Source: Bacillota bacterium
GTDB taxonomy: Bacteria; Bacillota; Clostridia; Acetivibrionales; DTU013
DNA length: 64,000 nucleotides
NCBI GenBank assembly: GCA_023435745.1
Contig: JAEZMD010000016.1
Coordinates: 76,941-140,940 of the forward strand
Direction: 5' to 3'
Part shown: in pieces, positions 16,602 through 25,735 of the stretch
Layout: each line of letters starts with the position of its first letter
How positions within the stretch are numbered: position 1 is the stretch's first letter
Translations under genes and position numbers: made by a program
The notes under the pieces: model-generated
What the model was told of the DNA's origin: nothing
Databases searched by the model: none
What the model saw: the letters and a program-made list of their open reading frames with translations, nothing else

Positions 16602-18467
16602 TTAGTCATTCGTCTGTATGACTGTATTATCATACAAATAAGCCGCTTCTATTTTTCCGTCCTTAGCTAAAACCCTGCAATGGGTCGATACGCCGGCAGG
16701 GGTTCCGACAACTCCCACCTTTATGCTATTTATAGCAATTAATGAGCCTCCGCGTACAGCGCTTGATTTTTTTCTAAACATTATATCTTTTGCAATCAAA
16801 TTTGTCTGGTAGCACCCCCGATCAGTAACTACTATATTGCCGTTTGCCAGAATAAATGAATTTTGCCCGTTTTCAAAAATAGCATCCTCCTGGTAGCCAT
16901 GCACTTCTTCTTGCGTGAGTATGTACTCTTCTATTTTCCTGCCGAGTACTTCAATCAAACTGGCATCTTCAATACATCGCGCATTCATCCCAATTAGTAT
17001 GCTTTTTACATCTTCAAAAATCTCTATAAGATTGATAGTTTCTTCATCAGTGAATAATTTCAGCATTCCCTGAGCATCCTTCAAAAGACTTCTTAATCTA
17101 TTCTTTTTACTCAGGACTTCCTGAAGTAATTTCTTTTTGGTATATTCGCAATCCTTTGAAGTATCAGCCAAATCAGCCACAGTTTGAAATGCTTTCACAA
17201 TTCCCTGGATCTGCTGTAATAAAGGCAGAAAATATAAGTAATTTAGAATGTTAGCGCCGGCTGATACCCTGCTGTTAATAATATTGCCATGAACCCTGAT
17301 ATTTCCTTTTGAATATACATCTGCATGGTATATGTTGCCGAATACAGTGATATCTCCTCCGGCAGTAACCTTCAAATTATCTGCTATACTGCCTTTTATA
17401 ACGATGTCACCATCAAAATGAATATTCCCGGTAGCAACATCCACATCTTTTGCAATGACTAAAGTGTTGACAACGCTTATCTTACCATTCTTATACATCG
17501 GCCTTCCCGCGGAGGCTGCTATTACTTTTGTCCCATTGTTAAATAATACGGCTCCGTCTCCTGCCCTGAGAGGTATATCTTTACCTTCTCTGGCTTTAAT
17601 CACCTCGCCGGTTACTGTTATACCGTCCTTCCCCGGAATTGCCGGGGAAGTTTTTATTGCAAGTACTTCACCCACTTCTACCGTAGGGATAATTGTGTGG
17701 TTCATAAGATTTACTTTCTTTTCAGTATCAAAGTCAGGATTGTGATAACTGGTATTAGTAAACAGGTATTTTGTTACACTGTCAAAGCCATTTATAGGGT
17801 GTCTTCCTTTCGCGACAATAGCACTTCCCCCATTAGGTTCAGCTAGTAGTTTGTTTATTTTTTCTATATTGACAAGTCTTAAATCGACATTCATAGCCTC
17901 CAGCTTTTTAAGGCATTGTTCCAAAGTAACATCAGGCGGTTGAATTTCTATGTAATCTGAATGTACATAAACAAAATTACTGCGTTTTGCATCTCTGACA
18001 AAGTATTTCTTTCCTGATATTTTTATAACTTCCAGCGACGCCTGCATTTTGTCGTTTGAAATGTGTACGTTGATTTCAATTATAGGGTCAACTATTATTG
18101 ATTTGAATTCAATGTTATCATCGCATGTCACAATAGCAGCACCGTAAATCTTCTCTCCATTAACAAACACGTCTGTCTGAGGGTCGTCGATTAACATGGA
18201 TGCATATCTTCCTTCTTTCAAAGGATTCGTTACCATTGCTTTGCCAGAAATAATTTCGATGCTGCCATCCTTATTCTGTTGGTCTTCAATCTCAACGCTT
18301 GATGGTTTAATAAGTTCAATTTTATATACTCCGGGTACTCGGGCTATTCCCCAAAATCTATTACGTGGGTATTTTTCAACGAACACCCTTAATTGTTTCT
18401 TATCGCACTTATAGAACCTTTCAGCTTCAATTACAGCATCTTTCATACTTTTTGCTTTAAATAACAT
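16602..18467 (-). CDS. FapA/DUF342 domain protein under c-di-GMP riboswitch control
   Basis: About 621 residues. ATG 18467 has GGGAG seven bases upstream; a longer frame would run into the terminator. Residues ~1-50 resemble a Jag-N type small domain (MKDAVIEAERFYKCDKKQLR, FWGI). The rest is DUF342/FapA: GDGAVLFNNGTKVIAASAGR, then a beta-helical run of short glycine repeats (DGDIVIKGSIADNLKV, GGDITVFGNIYHADV, KGNIRVHGNI), a coiled-coil insert (~430-520), and a final beta-helix. DUF342 proteins are named after a flagellar assembly protein; their molecular role is poorly known. No flagellar gene is nearby. The riboswitch upstream shows that its level follows c-di-GMP. Confidence 0.87.
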   Translation of the reverse strand: MLFKAKSMKDAVIEAERFYKCDKKQLRVFVEKYPRNRFWGIARVPGVYKIELIKPSSVEIEDQQNKDGSIEIISGKAMVTNPLKEGRYASMLIDDPQTDVFVNGEKIYGAAIVTCDDNIEFKSIIVDPIIEINVHISNDKMQASLEVIKISGKKYFVRDAKRSNFVYVHSDYIEIQPPDVTLEQCLKKLEAMNVDLRLVNIEKINKLLAEPNGGSAIVAKGRHPINGFDSVTKYLFTNTSYHNPDFDTEKKVNLMNHTIIPTVEVGEVLAIKTSPAIPGKDGITVTGEVIKAREGKDIPLRAGDGAVLFNNGTKVIAASAGRPMYKNGKISVVNTLVIAKDVDVATGNIHFDGDIVIKGSIADNLKVTAGGDITVFGNIYHADVYSKGNIRVHGNIINSRVSAGANILNYLYFLPLLQQIQGIVKAFQTVADLADTSKDCEYTKKKLLQEVLSKKNRLRSLLKDAQGMLKLFTDEETINLIEIFEDVKSILIGMNARCIEDASLIEVLGRKIEEYILTQEEVHGYQEDAIFENGQNSFILANGNIVVTDRGCYQTNLIAKDIMFRKKSSAVRGGSLIAINSIKVGVVGTPAGVSTHCRVLAKDGKIEAAYLYDNTVIQTND

Positions 18468-18510
18468 ACACTGCTCCCATGAATTAGTACAAATATAAAC
18501 ACGGCGCAAT

Positions 18511-18535
18511 AAAAAAGGCAACCCCTCGGTCACCT
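18511..18535 (-). terminator. Intrinsic terminator of the c-di-GMP riboswitch expression platform
   Basis: On the minus strand, AGGTGACC, a short loop, then GGTTGCCT with a following T6 run. It lies about 45 bases before the FapA-like start codon. Its 3' arm and T-run (TTGCCTTTTT) are perfectly complementary over ten bases to AAAAAGGCAA at the 5' side of the aptamer, so terminator and antiterminator exclude each other. Confidence 0.8.
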
Positions 18536-18586
18536 ATACGACATGCTAATAGAATAATCTATGCAATAGTTATTTTTTTGCATATG

Positions 18587-18672
18587 CTGTGTGGTAACCC
18601 AACCGTCATGGCATTTTTTGCTGTAGACTTGTGGCTTTGCGTCCTCACCTTTTAGTGAGTTTGCCTTTTTCA
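18587..18672 (-). promoter_or_regulatory. Cyclic di-GMP-I (GEMM-I) riboswitch aptamer
   Basis: The minus strand carries the GEMM-I core in order: GGCAAAC, the P2 hairpin CTCAC/GTGAG, the hallmark GACGCAAAGCC, a P3 arm beginning ACAAGTCTACAG, and the closing GGGTTACC. The spacing fits the class I cyclic-di-GMP aptamer (Rfam RF01051). A TATAAT-like -10 lies at 18712-18707, just upstream. The expression platform is the terminator at 18535-18511. Confidence 0.93.
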
Positions 18673-18812
18673 TTTTTTCAGTATTCAATTGTTATTCTTT
18701 GAAACAATTATACTATATTATTACATAATTTTATAGTAAATTTTCCATAATTTTTTTACTCCAGCCTAATGGTCTACTCGTCTATAAATTATATCAACGC
18801 TTTTTACTCATC

Positions 18813-18839
18813 ACCATTCCGAAATAGCCGCATAGTATA
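18813..18839 (+). promoter_or_regulatory. Predicted sigma-K promoter of the tgl operon
   Basis: AC at 18813-18814, 16 bases, then CATAGTATA at 18831-18839. This fits the mother-cell sigma-K consensus (AC, 16-17 bases, CATANNNTA). It starts about 35 bases before the first gene. Bacillus subtilis tgl is itself a sigma-K gene (established knowledge). Confidence 0.6.
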
Positions 18840-18872
18840 TAGAAGAAATAACTGTGTAAAGAGGGTATATCC

Positions 18873-19844
18873 ATGCAGCTGCCTAAAGGCTCGGGGCTTG
18901 AAGCCCTGGATAGACTGACCCGTAAAAGCCTGAAATATTATTCCGATCTGATTAAATCGGACCGTTTACCGGCTATCAGACTGCCTGAAATAAAAATACC
19001 GGATATCAAACCTCCTGTCGTCAGACTGCCGTCCGCCGAGGATCTGAGAAAACCGGTTGAGTCACTGATAAAAGGTTTGAACACCGCCGTTTCACAATTC
19101 AGAGAAAAACCGGAGAAGGTCGACTACCATGCTGTAGTGAACAGTTTTTTGCCGCCCGGCGCCAGGCTGCTTAAGCCGCAATATCCCGAAAATGCCGGCG
19201 ATATCCAGTTTGCCGATCTGGACTCAGATGGCCGCAGCGAACTGGTCACCACGTATACAACCACTGACGGTATCAGGACAATGGTATTGAAGAAGGATGA
19301 AGTACAATGGTACAAGATGGCTGAGATCAGCAACCCCGACTTTGTCGCGGTGCACTACCGCAACAGCGCCGATGTGGCAGGAGATGGCAAGAAGCATCTT
19401 TTGCTTGGGCTTGCGTCAAGGCATCAGAAGCACATACTGTTTGCATATGCGTTGACAGACGACGGCGCCAGAAAAATATTCAGCAGAGAATACAACAAGC
19501 TGGAGGTACAAAAGTCCCGCACCGCCTCCGGTTCAGTCACGGATGCCATTGCCTTCTGGGATGAGGAAACGGCCGGGATATACAATATCGATCTGGTCCA
19601 CTGGAACGGTATCGATCTGGAAAGCCTGAATCCATCACGATACCTGGCAAACAAGGTTGTGCCCTATTACATTAGAACCCTCCGGGAAAATCCCGACGAT
19701 ACCTTAAGCTGGTATAACCTTGCGACCTCTCTGTCCGGAGCGGGTGATACCGTTAAGGCTGCAAGAGCTGTCAATCTGGGACTTCGTCACAATCCGGACA
19801 CACAGCTTCGCAACAAGTTTGATGAGTTGAAAAACAGACTCTAA
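18873..19844 (+). CDS. Unrecognised protein: proline-rich segment, VCBS/FG-GAP-like region, TPR-like end
   Basis: 323 residues, not assigned to a family I recognise. Residues ~30-58 are a proline-spaced hydrophobic/basic segment (RLPAIRLPEIKIPDIKPP). Residues ~105-215 resemble FG-GAP/VCBS beta-propeller blades, with a calcium-loop-like ADLDSDGRSELVTTY. The C-terminal ~55 residues (DDTLSWYNLATSLSGAGD, AARAVNLGLRHNPD) look like a TPR helix pair. No signal peptide or membrane helix is seen. A GAGGG site precedes the ATG. It is first in the probable sigma-K operon with tgl, so a role in spore-coat assembly is inferred from context only. Confidence 0.75.
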   Translation: MQLPKGSGLEALDRLTRKSLKYYSDLIKSDRLPAIRLPEIKIPDIKPPVVRLPSAEDLRKPVESLIKGLNTAVSQFREKPEKVDYHAVVNSFLPPGARLLKPQYPENAGDIQFADLDSDGRSELVTTYTTTDGIRTMVLKKDEVQWYKMAEISNPDFVAVHYRNSADVAGDGKKHLLLGLASRHQKHILFAYALTDDGARKIFSREYNKLEVQKSRTASGSVTDAIAFWDEETAGIYNIDLVHWNGIDLESLNPSRYLANKVVPYYIRTLRENPDDTLSWYNLATSLSGAGDTVKAARAVNLGLRHNPDTQLRNKFDELKNRL

Positions 19845-19883
19845 GCAAGGTAGCCAAGACAGTCATGAAGGAAGTGGGATCCT

Positions 19884-20891
19884 ATGAATGACAAGGCGTT
19901 GAGCCTGCTCGATAACGTGAGGCTCAGCAACGGATCGCGGGAACTGAAAAACTATTATCGAGGGCAATTCCAGATTGATCGTCATAAAGCGATAGAAATG
20001 CTGAACGATCAGAATTTGCATTTCGGCACATTATACCTGTTAAAATCCGAATTGGATGAGAAAACAATAAAAAGTAACCTGGATCCGATCTATCGCAAAG
20101 CCCTTGAAATTGCAGACCTCCTGTCGGTTCAAATGCAAAAGCGTTCGGAATGGAGCCCCGGAAAGCTGGAAAGGAAGCTGCGTTCCACTGATGACGATAC
20201 TATTTCGGCTCTCAGATGGATCGTCGGCACAGGGAATCCCGAGGATGGCTCCGACAGCAAATACGAGCTGCTGATGGAACGTTCCGCAGCTTTGCTAATA
20301 AAAAGTCATGGTGATAAGACCCAATTACCGGAGCTTGCAGAAATGATCTTTGCCCGTAACAGACGCAGAGCGCTGATTCACGAGCTGGTCTGGGTGTTTT
20401 TTGAAGCGCGCAGTCCGGACAGCTTGATGCTGCTTGCTCAGAGGCTCAACTCCCGCAACAGCCGTGACGCAGCGTTGGCGAAAAAGCTATTGTCTTTTAT
20501 TCCGGGCATTGCGAACGAATCAGTACATACCGGACTCTCACCGTATTCATGTGTTTCAGCCTGGCTTGGAGAAAACAGACCTTTCCTGTGTTATACCGGT
20601 GAAAACCTTCATGTGAGCAATAATCCAATGCCCTACAGTGTGTCTGCGCCTGCTAAATATCTCTGTCATCCGGTATCAATCGTCACCGGTGAGCCTTTGA
20701 TGCCGTTCCTTCCCAGTGAAAATATTAAGCTGGCAGCCTTTCAAAAATTGCCGGAAAAACTTCAACAGCAATTGGCGGCATTCTCCTGGATGCTTTACAA
20801 AAGGAATATTTATCAGTGGAACAGTTGGATCCGGCTTTCTGTCAATGAACAGTCTGCTCTGGCATCACAGATGACGGGGGGATATCTATGA
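19884..20891 (+). CDS. Unrecognised protein, HEAT-like helical repeats, coupled to tgl
   Basis: 335 residues, family not recognised. It is mostly alpha-helical; residues ~110-215 look like degenerate HEAT-type helix pairs (ELAEMIFARNRRRALIHELV, MLLAQRLNSRNSRDAALAKKLL). The C-terminal third has PYSCVSAWLGENRPFLCYTG and a YNPM/PYS-rich stretch. No signal peptide. The start has GGAAGTGGGAT upstream. Its TGA overlaps the tgl ATG (ATGA), so the two are translationally coupled. A scaffold, partner or substrate of the transglutaminase is a reasonable guess, nothing more. Confidence 0.75.
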   Translation: MNDKALSLLDNVRLSNGSRELKNYYRGQFQIDRHKAIEMLNDQNLHFGTLYLLKSELDEKTIKSNLDPIYRKALEIADLLSVQMQKRSEWSPGKLERKLRSTDDDTISALRWIVGTGNPEDGSDSKYELLMERSAALLIKSHGDKTQLPELAEMIFARNRRRALIHELVWVFFEARSPDSLMLLAQRLNSRNSRDAALAKKLLSFIPGIANESVHTGLSPYSCVSAWLGENRPFLCYTGENLHVSNNPMPYSVSAPAKYLCHPVSIVTGEPLMPFLPSENIKLAAFQKLPEKLQQQLAAFSWMLYKRNIYQWNSWIRLSVNEQSALASQMTGGYL

Positions 20892-21646
20892 TTCAGTTAG
20901 CTGATGGTGAATTCAATGCCCAGTCACTTTTGGACACATACCCGGCCGGCAGCGCAGAGGCCGAGATGCTCGACAAGCTGATTAAAAACACCCATGTTTA
21001 TCAGTATTCCTCCCTTGAGGAGCTGACATTCGAAATCAAGCTCCGCCGTAATATAATTGATGCTTCAGTTGACTTATACAGAGCCCGTCTCGCGTTTCGT
21101 ACCTTTCGCGAATCCAGGTGCAACGAGGAGTTTTGGAACCGCAGACCGGACGGCGGTTTCGTACTGAGAACGGGTGTACAGCCGTCGGATGCGATCAATG
21201 ATATCTTCATCCATACAAGACTGTATGGAACAGAATGCGCTACGGCCGTTATGATCGTTTATTACAAAGCCGTACTGGGTTCTTATGGCACAGATTTGTT
21301 TAACAGAGCATTCCCTGAAATTATTCTGATGAACTGGCAGGACATGGATGAATTGATGGGCATCTCAACATATCGCAAGCTGCCTGACTACATCCCCGGG
21401 GACTGCAGGTATTTCAGGAACCCCGATGTGAACCCCCTAACCCCGGAGTGGCAGGGAGAGAATGCCATCGATCTGGGAAATGGCAAATACTACGGGCACG
21501 GTATCGGGATAACCAATGCGGACGGTATTATTGAAGCGTTGAACAGAAACAGGGTCGAGGACTCACAGATATCGGCATACCTGATGGATACCGCAACACG
21601 TCCTCACTTCAAGGGATTATACCAGTACTGGAAAAATTCCTCATAA
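20888..21646 (+). CDS. tgl: Spore-coat protein-glutamine gamma-glutamyltransferase (transglutaminase)
   Basis: 252 residues, close to the 245 of Bacillus Tgl. The catalytic motif YGTECATAMVIVYYKA holds Cys117 and Glu116. The second conserved acidic site is in PEWQGENAI (Glu187/Glu191). FRNPDVNP and the ending RPHFKGLYQYW also match the family. Tgl forms epsilon-(gamma-glutamyl)lysine bonds between coat proteins in the mother cell late in sporulation. It is the third gene of a probable sigma-K operon and is followed by a SpoVB-like flippase gene. Confidence 0.95.
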   Translation: MIQLADGEFNAQSLLDTYPAGSAEAEMLDKLIKNTHVYQYSSLEELTFEIKLRRNIIDASVDLYRARLAFRTFRESRCNEEFWNRRPDGGFVLRTGVQPSDAINDIFIHTRLYGTECATAVMIVYYKAVLGSYGTDLFNRAFPEIILMNWQDMDELMGISTYRKLPDYIPGDCRYFRNPDVNPLTPEWQGENAIDLGNGKYYGHGIGITNADGIIEALNRNRVEDSQISAYLMDTATRPHFKGLYQYWKNSS

Positions 21647-21675
21647 TTAAGATACACAACGAATAGTTTTAACTT

Positions 21676-23205
21676 ATGAGAAGATTATCTGCGATACATA
21701 TTGATAAATTTTATAAGGATTCCTTCACACTGACCCTGTCAAATATGGCTACAGGAATCATCTCCTTCATTTTTTCAATCATCCTCTCCAGGGAGCTGGG
21801 AGCCGAAGGTCTGGGTCTGTACGGTCTTGTCATGCCGGTTTACGGCCTTTTGCTGTGTATCACAACGGACGGACTGATTACCGCAATCTCAAAAATAACT
21901 ACCCTGTATTTTCACCGAAAGGAATACAGAAATCTAAAAAGGACTGTAAGTACCGCTTTTTTATTTGTCGCGGCATGGTCCGCATGTGTGGCATTGCTTG
22001 TCCTGGTCTGCCACAGCTTTATAGCTGAGCATATCGTCAAGGATCCCCGAGCGGCAGGCGCTATCATGATACTTAGCCCCGCACTGATTTTTGTTCCGCT
22101 TTCTGCCGTCATCAAAGGATATTTTTATGGTCTTGGTCAGTATAAGGTTACAGCTTCAGTGGACATTCTGGAAAAATTTCTAAGGGTCTCAATCCTGCTT
22201 GGCGCCATAATGATCCTTTCCCCCGGTTCTGATGTCAGTAAAACCGTCACCATAGCTTATTTTTCTCTTGCAACAGGAGAAGCCGTCAGCCTGCTGCTTT
22301 TGTTTATTTGCTATAAAATTCGCAACTCAAAGCTGAAGGGAAACACGGGCAAGTCTATCTCCAGAATTCAGCTCATATTCGATGTGTTTGTCATCTCCGT
22401 ACCACTGTGTGCCGAAGGTGTTATCTCCTCATTAATTTCAGCCCTGTCCGCCCTTGTTCTGCCTCACAGGCTTGTGGCAGCCGGCCTTACCTACAGCGAC
22501 GCGCTTGCTATGATTGGAAGATTCTGTGGCATGGCTCTCAATATCACAACGCTCCCATATATCATCATTGGTTCCATGCTGACCGTACTGGTTACTGAGC
22601 TTTCACCGGGTATCAGCAAAAGAGATTACTGGACTGCAGAAGAGCGGATCGCTCAAATCATTAGGATATCAGGTGTCATCGGAATCTCCACCGCGCTTAT
22701 GTGCCTGAGGATCCCTGATACGCTCGGGCTTTTGTTTTATAAAAGAAATGATCTGGGAGAAATGATCCGTTTTGGAGCGTTGATCCGCCTGATCATGTTT
22801 GTTTCAATGCCCACCTTCGGCATTCTCAATGCCCTTGGCAGACAAAACACGCTGCTGAAAAACTCACTTATTAACTCTGCGCAAAGTTTGCTGCTCATCT
22901 TTCTGCTCGCAGGGATACCTGTGCTGAATATATACGGATATGGCCTCTCAATCATCCTGACAGCTATAACTTCTTTTATATTAAATATAAGAGAAATAAA
23001 AAAAGTATGTGAAATAAAGGTGACGCTTCAGGATGTGGTCACGCTTGCTCTGATAGGCATAGCAGTCTGGCTGGCTTCCGGTATCGTCATGAATTTTCTT
23101 GGCGGCGCCTCTCCCGTGGTCATGACTGCAGGTATCGTCATTACCTGCTTCGGCGGTATGCTCTGTATGTACAGGCTGACCTTCAGGCACCGGGAGGAGT
23201 CCTGA
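21676..23205 (+). CDS. spoVB: SpoVB-like stage V sporulation protein, MOP-superfamily flippase
   Basis: 509 residues, about 14 membrane helices, MurJ/MviN-like. The N-terminal KDSFTLTLSNMATGIISFIFS, RELGAEGLGLYGLVMPVYGL and VIKGYFYGLGQYKVTA are typical of SpoVB and its paralogs, which are thought to move lipid-linked precursors during cortex formation. The ATG has no good ribosome binding site (TTAACTT precedes it), unusual here, so translation may depend on readthrough from tgl 29 bp upstream. The end overlaps the convergent kinase gene by 23 bp. Confidence 0.88.
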   Translation: MRRLSAIHIDKFYKDSFTLTLSNMATGIISFIFSIILSRELGAEGLGLYGLVMPVYGLLLCITTDGLITAISKITTLYFHRKEYRNLKRTVSTAFLFVAAWSACVALLVLVCHSFIAEHIVKDPRAAGAIMILSPALIFVPLSAVIKGYFYGLGQYKVTASVDILEKFLRVSILLGAIMILSPGSDVSKTVTIAYFSLATGEAVSLLLLFICYKIRNSKLKGNTGKSISRIQLIFDVFVISVPLCAEGVISSLISALSALVLPHRLVAAGLTYSDALAMIGRFCGMALNITTLPYIIIGSMLTVLVTELSPGISKRDYWTAEERIAQIIRISGVIGISTALMCLRIPDTLGLLFYKRNDLGEMIRFGALIRLIMFVSMPTFGILNALGRQNTLLKNSLINSAQSLLLIFLLAGIPVLNIYGYGLSIILTAITSFILNIREIKKVCEIKVTLQDVVTLALIGIAVWLASGIVMNFLGGASPVVMTAGIVITCFGGMLCMYRLTFRHREES

Positions 23206-25711
23206 ACTGCATCACAAACGCAGCTCCTCCTCCGCATTCGCAATGCTCCGCCCAAATCCTGCCCTTCATTTCAGTCATATAGTTGGCACAGCTATGCAGA
23301 CCAAAGCCATGGCCATTTTTTTTCGTCGTAAATCCATAGGCAAATATTTTCTCCAGATTCCCCTCCGCTATACCGGGGCCGCTGTCACAAATGCGGATGA
23401 AAACATTCTCATTTTCCCTGAATACGGCAACTGTAAGGGTCTTGTCATCCTCAGGCGAATTTTCCATGGATTCAATGCCATTTTTAATAATATTGGTCAG
23501 CACGTGAAACAGTTTAGTCCTCTGAACAAGAGCCACGGCAGAGTCATCAACCATTCGGATCAACCTGATCCCAAACCTGTCGATCAGGGTCTGATACATC
23601 TTCAGCACATCATCGACAATCGGCACAAGATCCATCTCTTCAAGGCTTGACCTGACGCCGGTAAAGCTCTGCTGTTCATTGATGATCCCCTCTATCAGGC
23701 CAATTTTATCCAGCAGGCGGCTGATGTAAGTGTGCAGCTTTTCTTGAAAGTGTTCGAAGGAATTCCCCATGGAGACATAATATTGCATCAGCTTTTTACC
23801 CTTTGGATCATTTTTTATGAAGTCCTCCAGATCATCAAACCTCGACTCCAGCATATCGTTAGCCATTCTCAGATCATTAACGGCACTGACAGTCATTAGA
23901 TTCTCAATGGAATGCGTTGTTACATTAACACTGTTCATGATGTTTGCGATATTGTGCAGAATTCCGGTTGAATCCTCCATTCCCCGCTTATGTGCCTGGA
24001 CCATCAGCCTCCTGTAGCTTGCATCAAGCTTTTCAAACAGGTTAACACCATTTAACGCTGTTGAGATTTGCAATCCCAGAGCGCGATAAATCCTAAGATC
24101 CGTCTGCAGGGGATCAAATATGACAAAACCGATAAAATCATTTCCGATATATAGCAAATGTGCAAGCAGAAAATAAAGTTTATCTTCTTTAAATAAAACC
24201 TCGTCAAAGCTTCTGTTTTTATTTCGGACTTTATCGGTTCGGATCCTTTTACCTTCTCTATATTCAAACTCAAGATGGTAATCATCAAACAAGCTGCGAT
24301 TGTCCGCACCGCCGAATAAATAAATATAGCAGCTGTTCACACCAACTCTGGGCAGGTTTGTCTCAATAGAGTCCATCAGACTGGCTGGATTGAAGTGCGT
24401 GATCAGGATCTGTCCGACTTCCTTCAGGGTAAGCTTTATATTGTTATACCGGATATCATCTGTGAACCACGCATTAGTCAACTTACTCTGCAAAAGGACC
24501 TGCATCTGATGGAACAGGTTCTCCACCCGGACAATGACATCCGTGTTTTTCTCTGCATACGGCAGGAAGTACGGCAGCAGCATCTCCCGGAACAAAACGG
24601 CGAAACTCCCGTTTTCCGCATATTCATTACTGATCAGGCTCTTCCTGAGAATCACTTCAAATTCTCTCAGGAAGGGTTGGCTCGAACCATCCCGGACCGC
24701 CTGCTTAAATTTATCCAGCAGTGCTCTTATTTCTGCGACAGTTATAACGGTTCCCTCTGCAAGCACCTCTGCAATATGAATCAATTCACACTCATCAAGC
24801 TCGTCGAAGCATTTTTCCGCTGTCTTGAATCTACCTGCTTTCATCATCCTGGCCGAGCTGGGAATGCATCCGCATGAGTTCCTGTATATGACCTTCCCCA
24901 TCACATGACCTGTCAATGCTTCGCTTCCGTTTGTAATAAGGCTGTACAGCGTTTCACAGCCGTAGTATCCGAGTTCTTTCCATGGGAAATACACCGTTGT
25001 GAAGCCGGGTGTTGAGAACCGCCCAATCTCGCCGTCCTCATAGCTGGTCACAGCAATATCTTCCGGAACCCGAAGGCCTCTGGCATTCAATGCTTTAATC
25101 ACCTCGTAGGTCTCTTCATTATAAAGTGAGATGATTGCCTCAGGCCTGATCCCTCTTTCATCAAGCAGAATCTCCACAGCTCTTCTTCCTCGTTCATCAA
25201 CAGCAAGATCTGTCAATTCGCTTTCACTGATTAACAGCTGAGGAGTGTAGATGTCATATTCCTTCATGATTCTCAGATAGGTCTTTTTACGCGAGTCCGG
25301 CCTGAATGGCGCAATGAAGGCAATTTTCTCCAGCCTGTGTTCATGGATGAGATGGTGAAGGATCTCCTCCACATATTTATACCCATGGAAAATCACACTT
25401 GGTATTCCCGAGAGACTTGAGCCAAAGCTGGTCATCGGAATATGGCCGAGCGTATCACGGAAAGCTGCATTATGAGCCGCACGTGCCCATCCGAGAAACA
25501 AAAGGCCATCCAGATTAAACTGTTTTACAAATTTGTGGAGTACACCTTCCTGAAACGGATTCGGCGATGTTTCGCTGACCAAAAAATGCCCGAAGCGGAT
25601 GATATTGATATCATGCTTCTGCGCAAACATTTTTACCCCTTCTGCGACCATTGTATGATATTCATCGTAGGCATCTTCATCCATTAATCCGATAGTCAGT
25701 CTCTTTTTCAT
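23183..25711 (-). CDS. Soluble histidine kinase with LacI-type sugar-binding input domain (paralog B)
   Basis: About 842 residues, no membrane helix. ATG 25711 is chosen because GGAG lies eight bases upstream; GTG 25720 is too close to it. Residues ~1-280 are a periplasmic-binding/LacI-type effector domain without the LacI DNA-binding helices (LTIGLMDEDAYDEYHTMVAE, GLLFLGWAR, VTSYEDGEIGRFSTPGFTTV, ELGYYGCETL), followed by an RNSCGC motif. The middle is helical/GAF-like. The kinase part has the H-box GILHNIANIMNSVNV, N-box LTNIIKNGIESM, CDSGPGI and GHGFGLHSC. It is the third gene after the REC-GGDEF regulator and paralog A, so it probably phosphorylates that regulator in response to a cytoplasmic sugar. 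Confidence 0.88.
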   Translation of the reverse strand: MKKRLTIGLMDEDAYDEYHTMVAEGVKMFAQKHDINIIRFGHFLVSETSPNPFQEGVLHKFVKQFNLDGLLFLGWARAAHNAAFRDTLGHIPMTSFGSSLSGIPSVIFHGYKYVEEILHHLIHEHRLEKIAFIAPFRPDSRKKTYLRIMKEYDIYTPQLLISESELTDLAVDERGRRAVEILLDERGIRPEAIISLYNEETYEVIKALNARGLRVPEDIAVTSYEDGEIGRFSTPGFTTVYFPWKELGYYGCETLYSLITNGSEALTGHVMGKVIYRNSCGCIPSSARMMKAGRFKTAEKCFDELDECELIHIAEVLAEGTVITVAEIRALLDKFKQAVRDGSSQPFLREFEVILRKSLISNEYAENGSFAVLFREMLLPYFLPYAEKNTDVIVRVENLFHQMQVLLQSKLTNAWFTDDIRYNNIKLTLKEVGQILITHFNPASLMDSIETNLPRVGVNSCYIYLFGGADNRSLFDDYHLEFEYREGKRIRTDKVRNKNRSFDEVLFKEDKLYFLLAHLLYIGNDFIGFVIFDPLQTDLRIYRALGLQISTALNGVNLFEKLDASYRRLMVQAHKRGMEDSTGILHNIANIMNSVNVTTHSIENLMTVSAVNDLRMANDMLESRFDDLEDFIKNDPKGKKLMQYYVSMGNSFEHFQEKLHTYISRLLDKIGLIEGIINEQQSFTGVRSSLEEMDLVPIVDDVLKMYQTLIDRFGIRLIRMVDDSAVALVQRTKLFHVLTNIIKNGIESMENSPEDDKTLTVAVFRENENVFIRICDSGPGIAEGNLEKIFAYGFTTKKNGHGFGLHSCANYMTEMKGRIWAEHCECGGGAAFVMQFRTPPGA

Positions 25712-25735
25712 CTCACTCACTCCGCATTTTCAATC

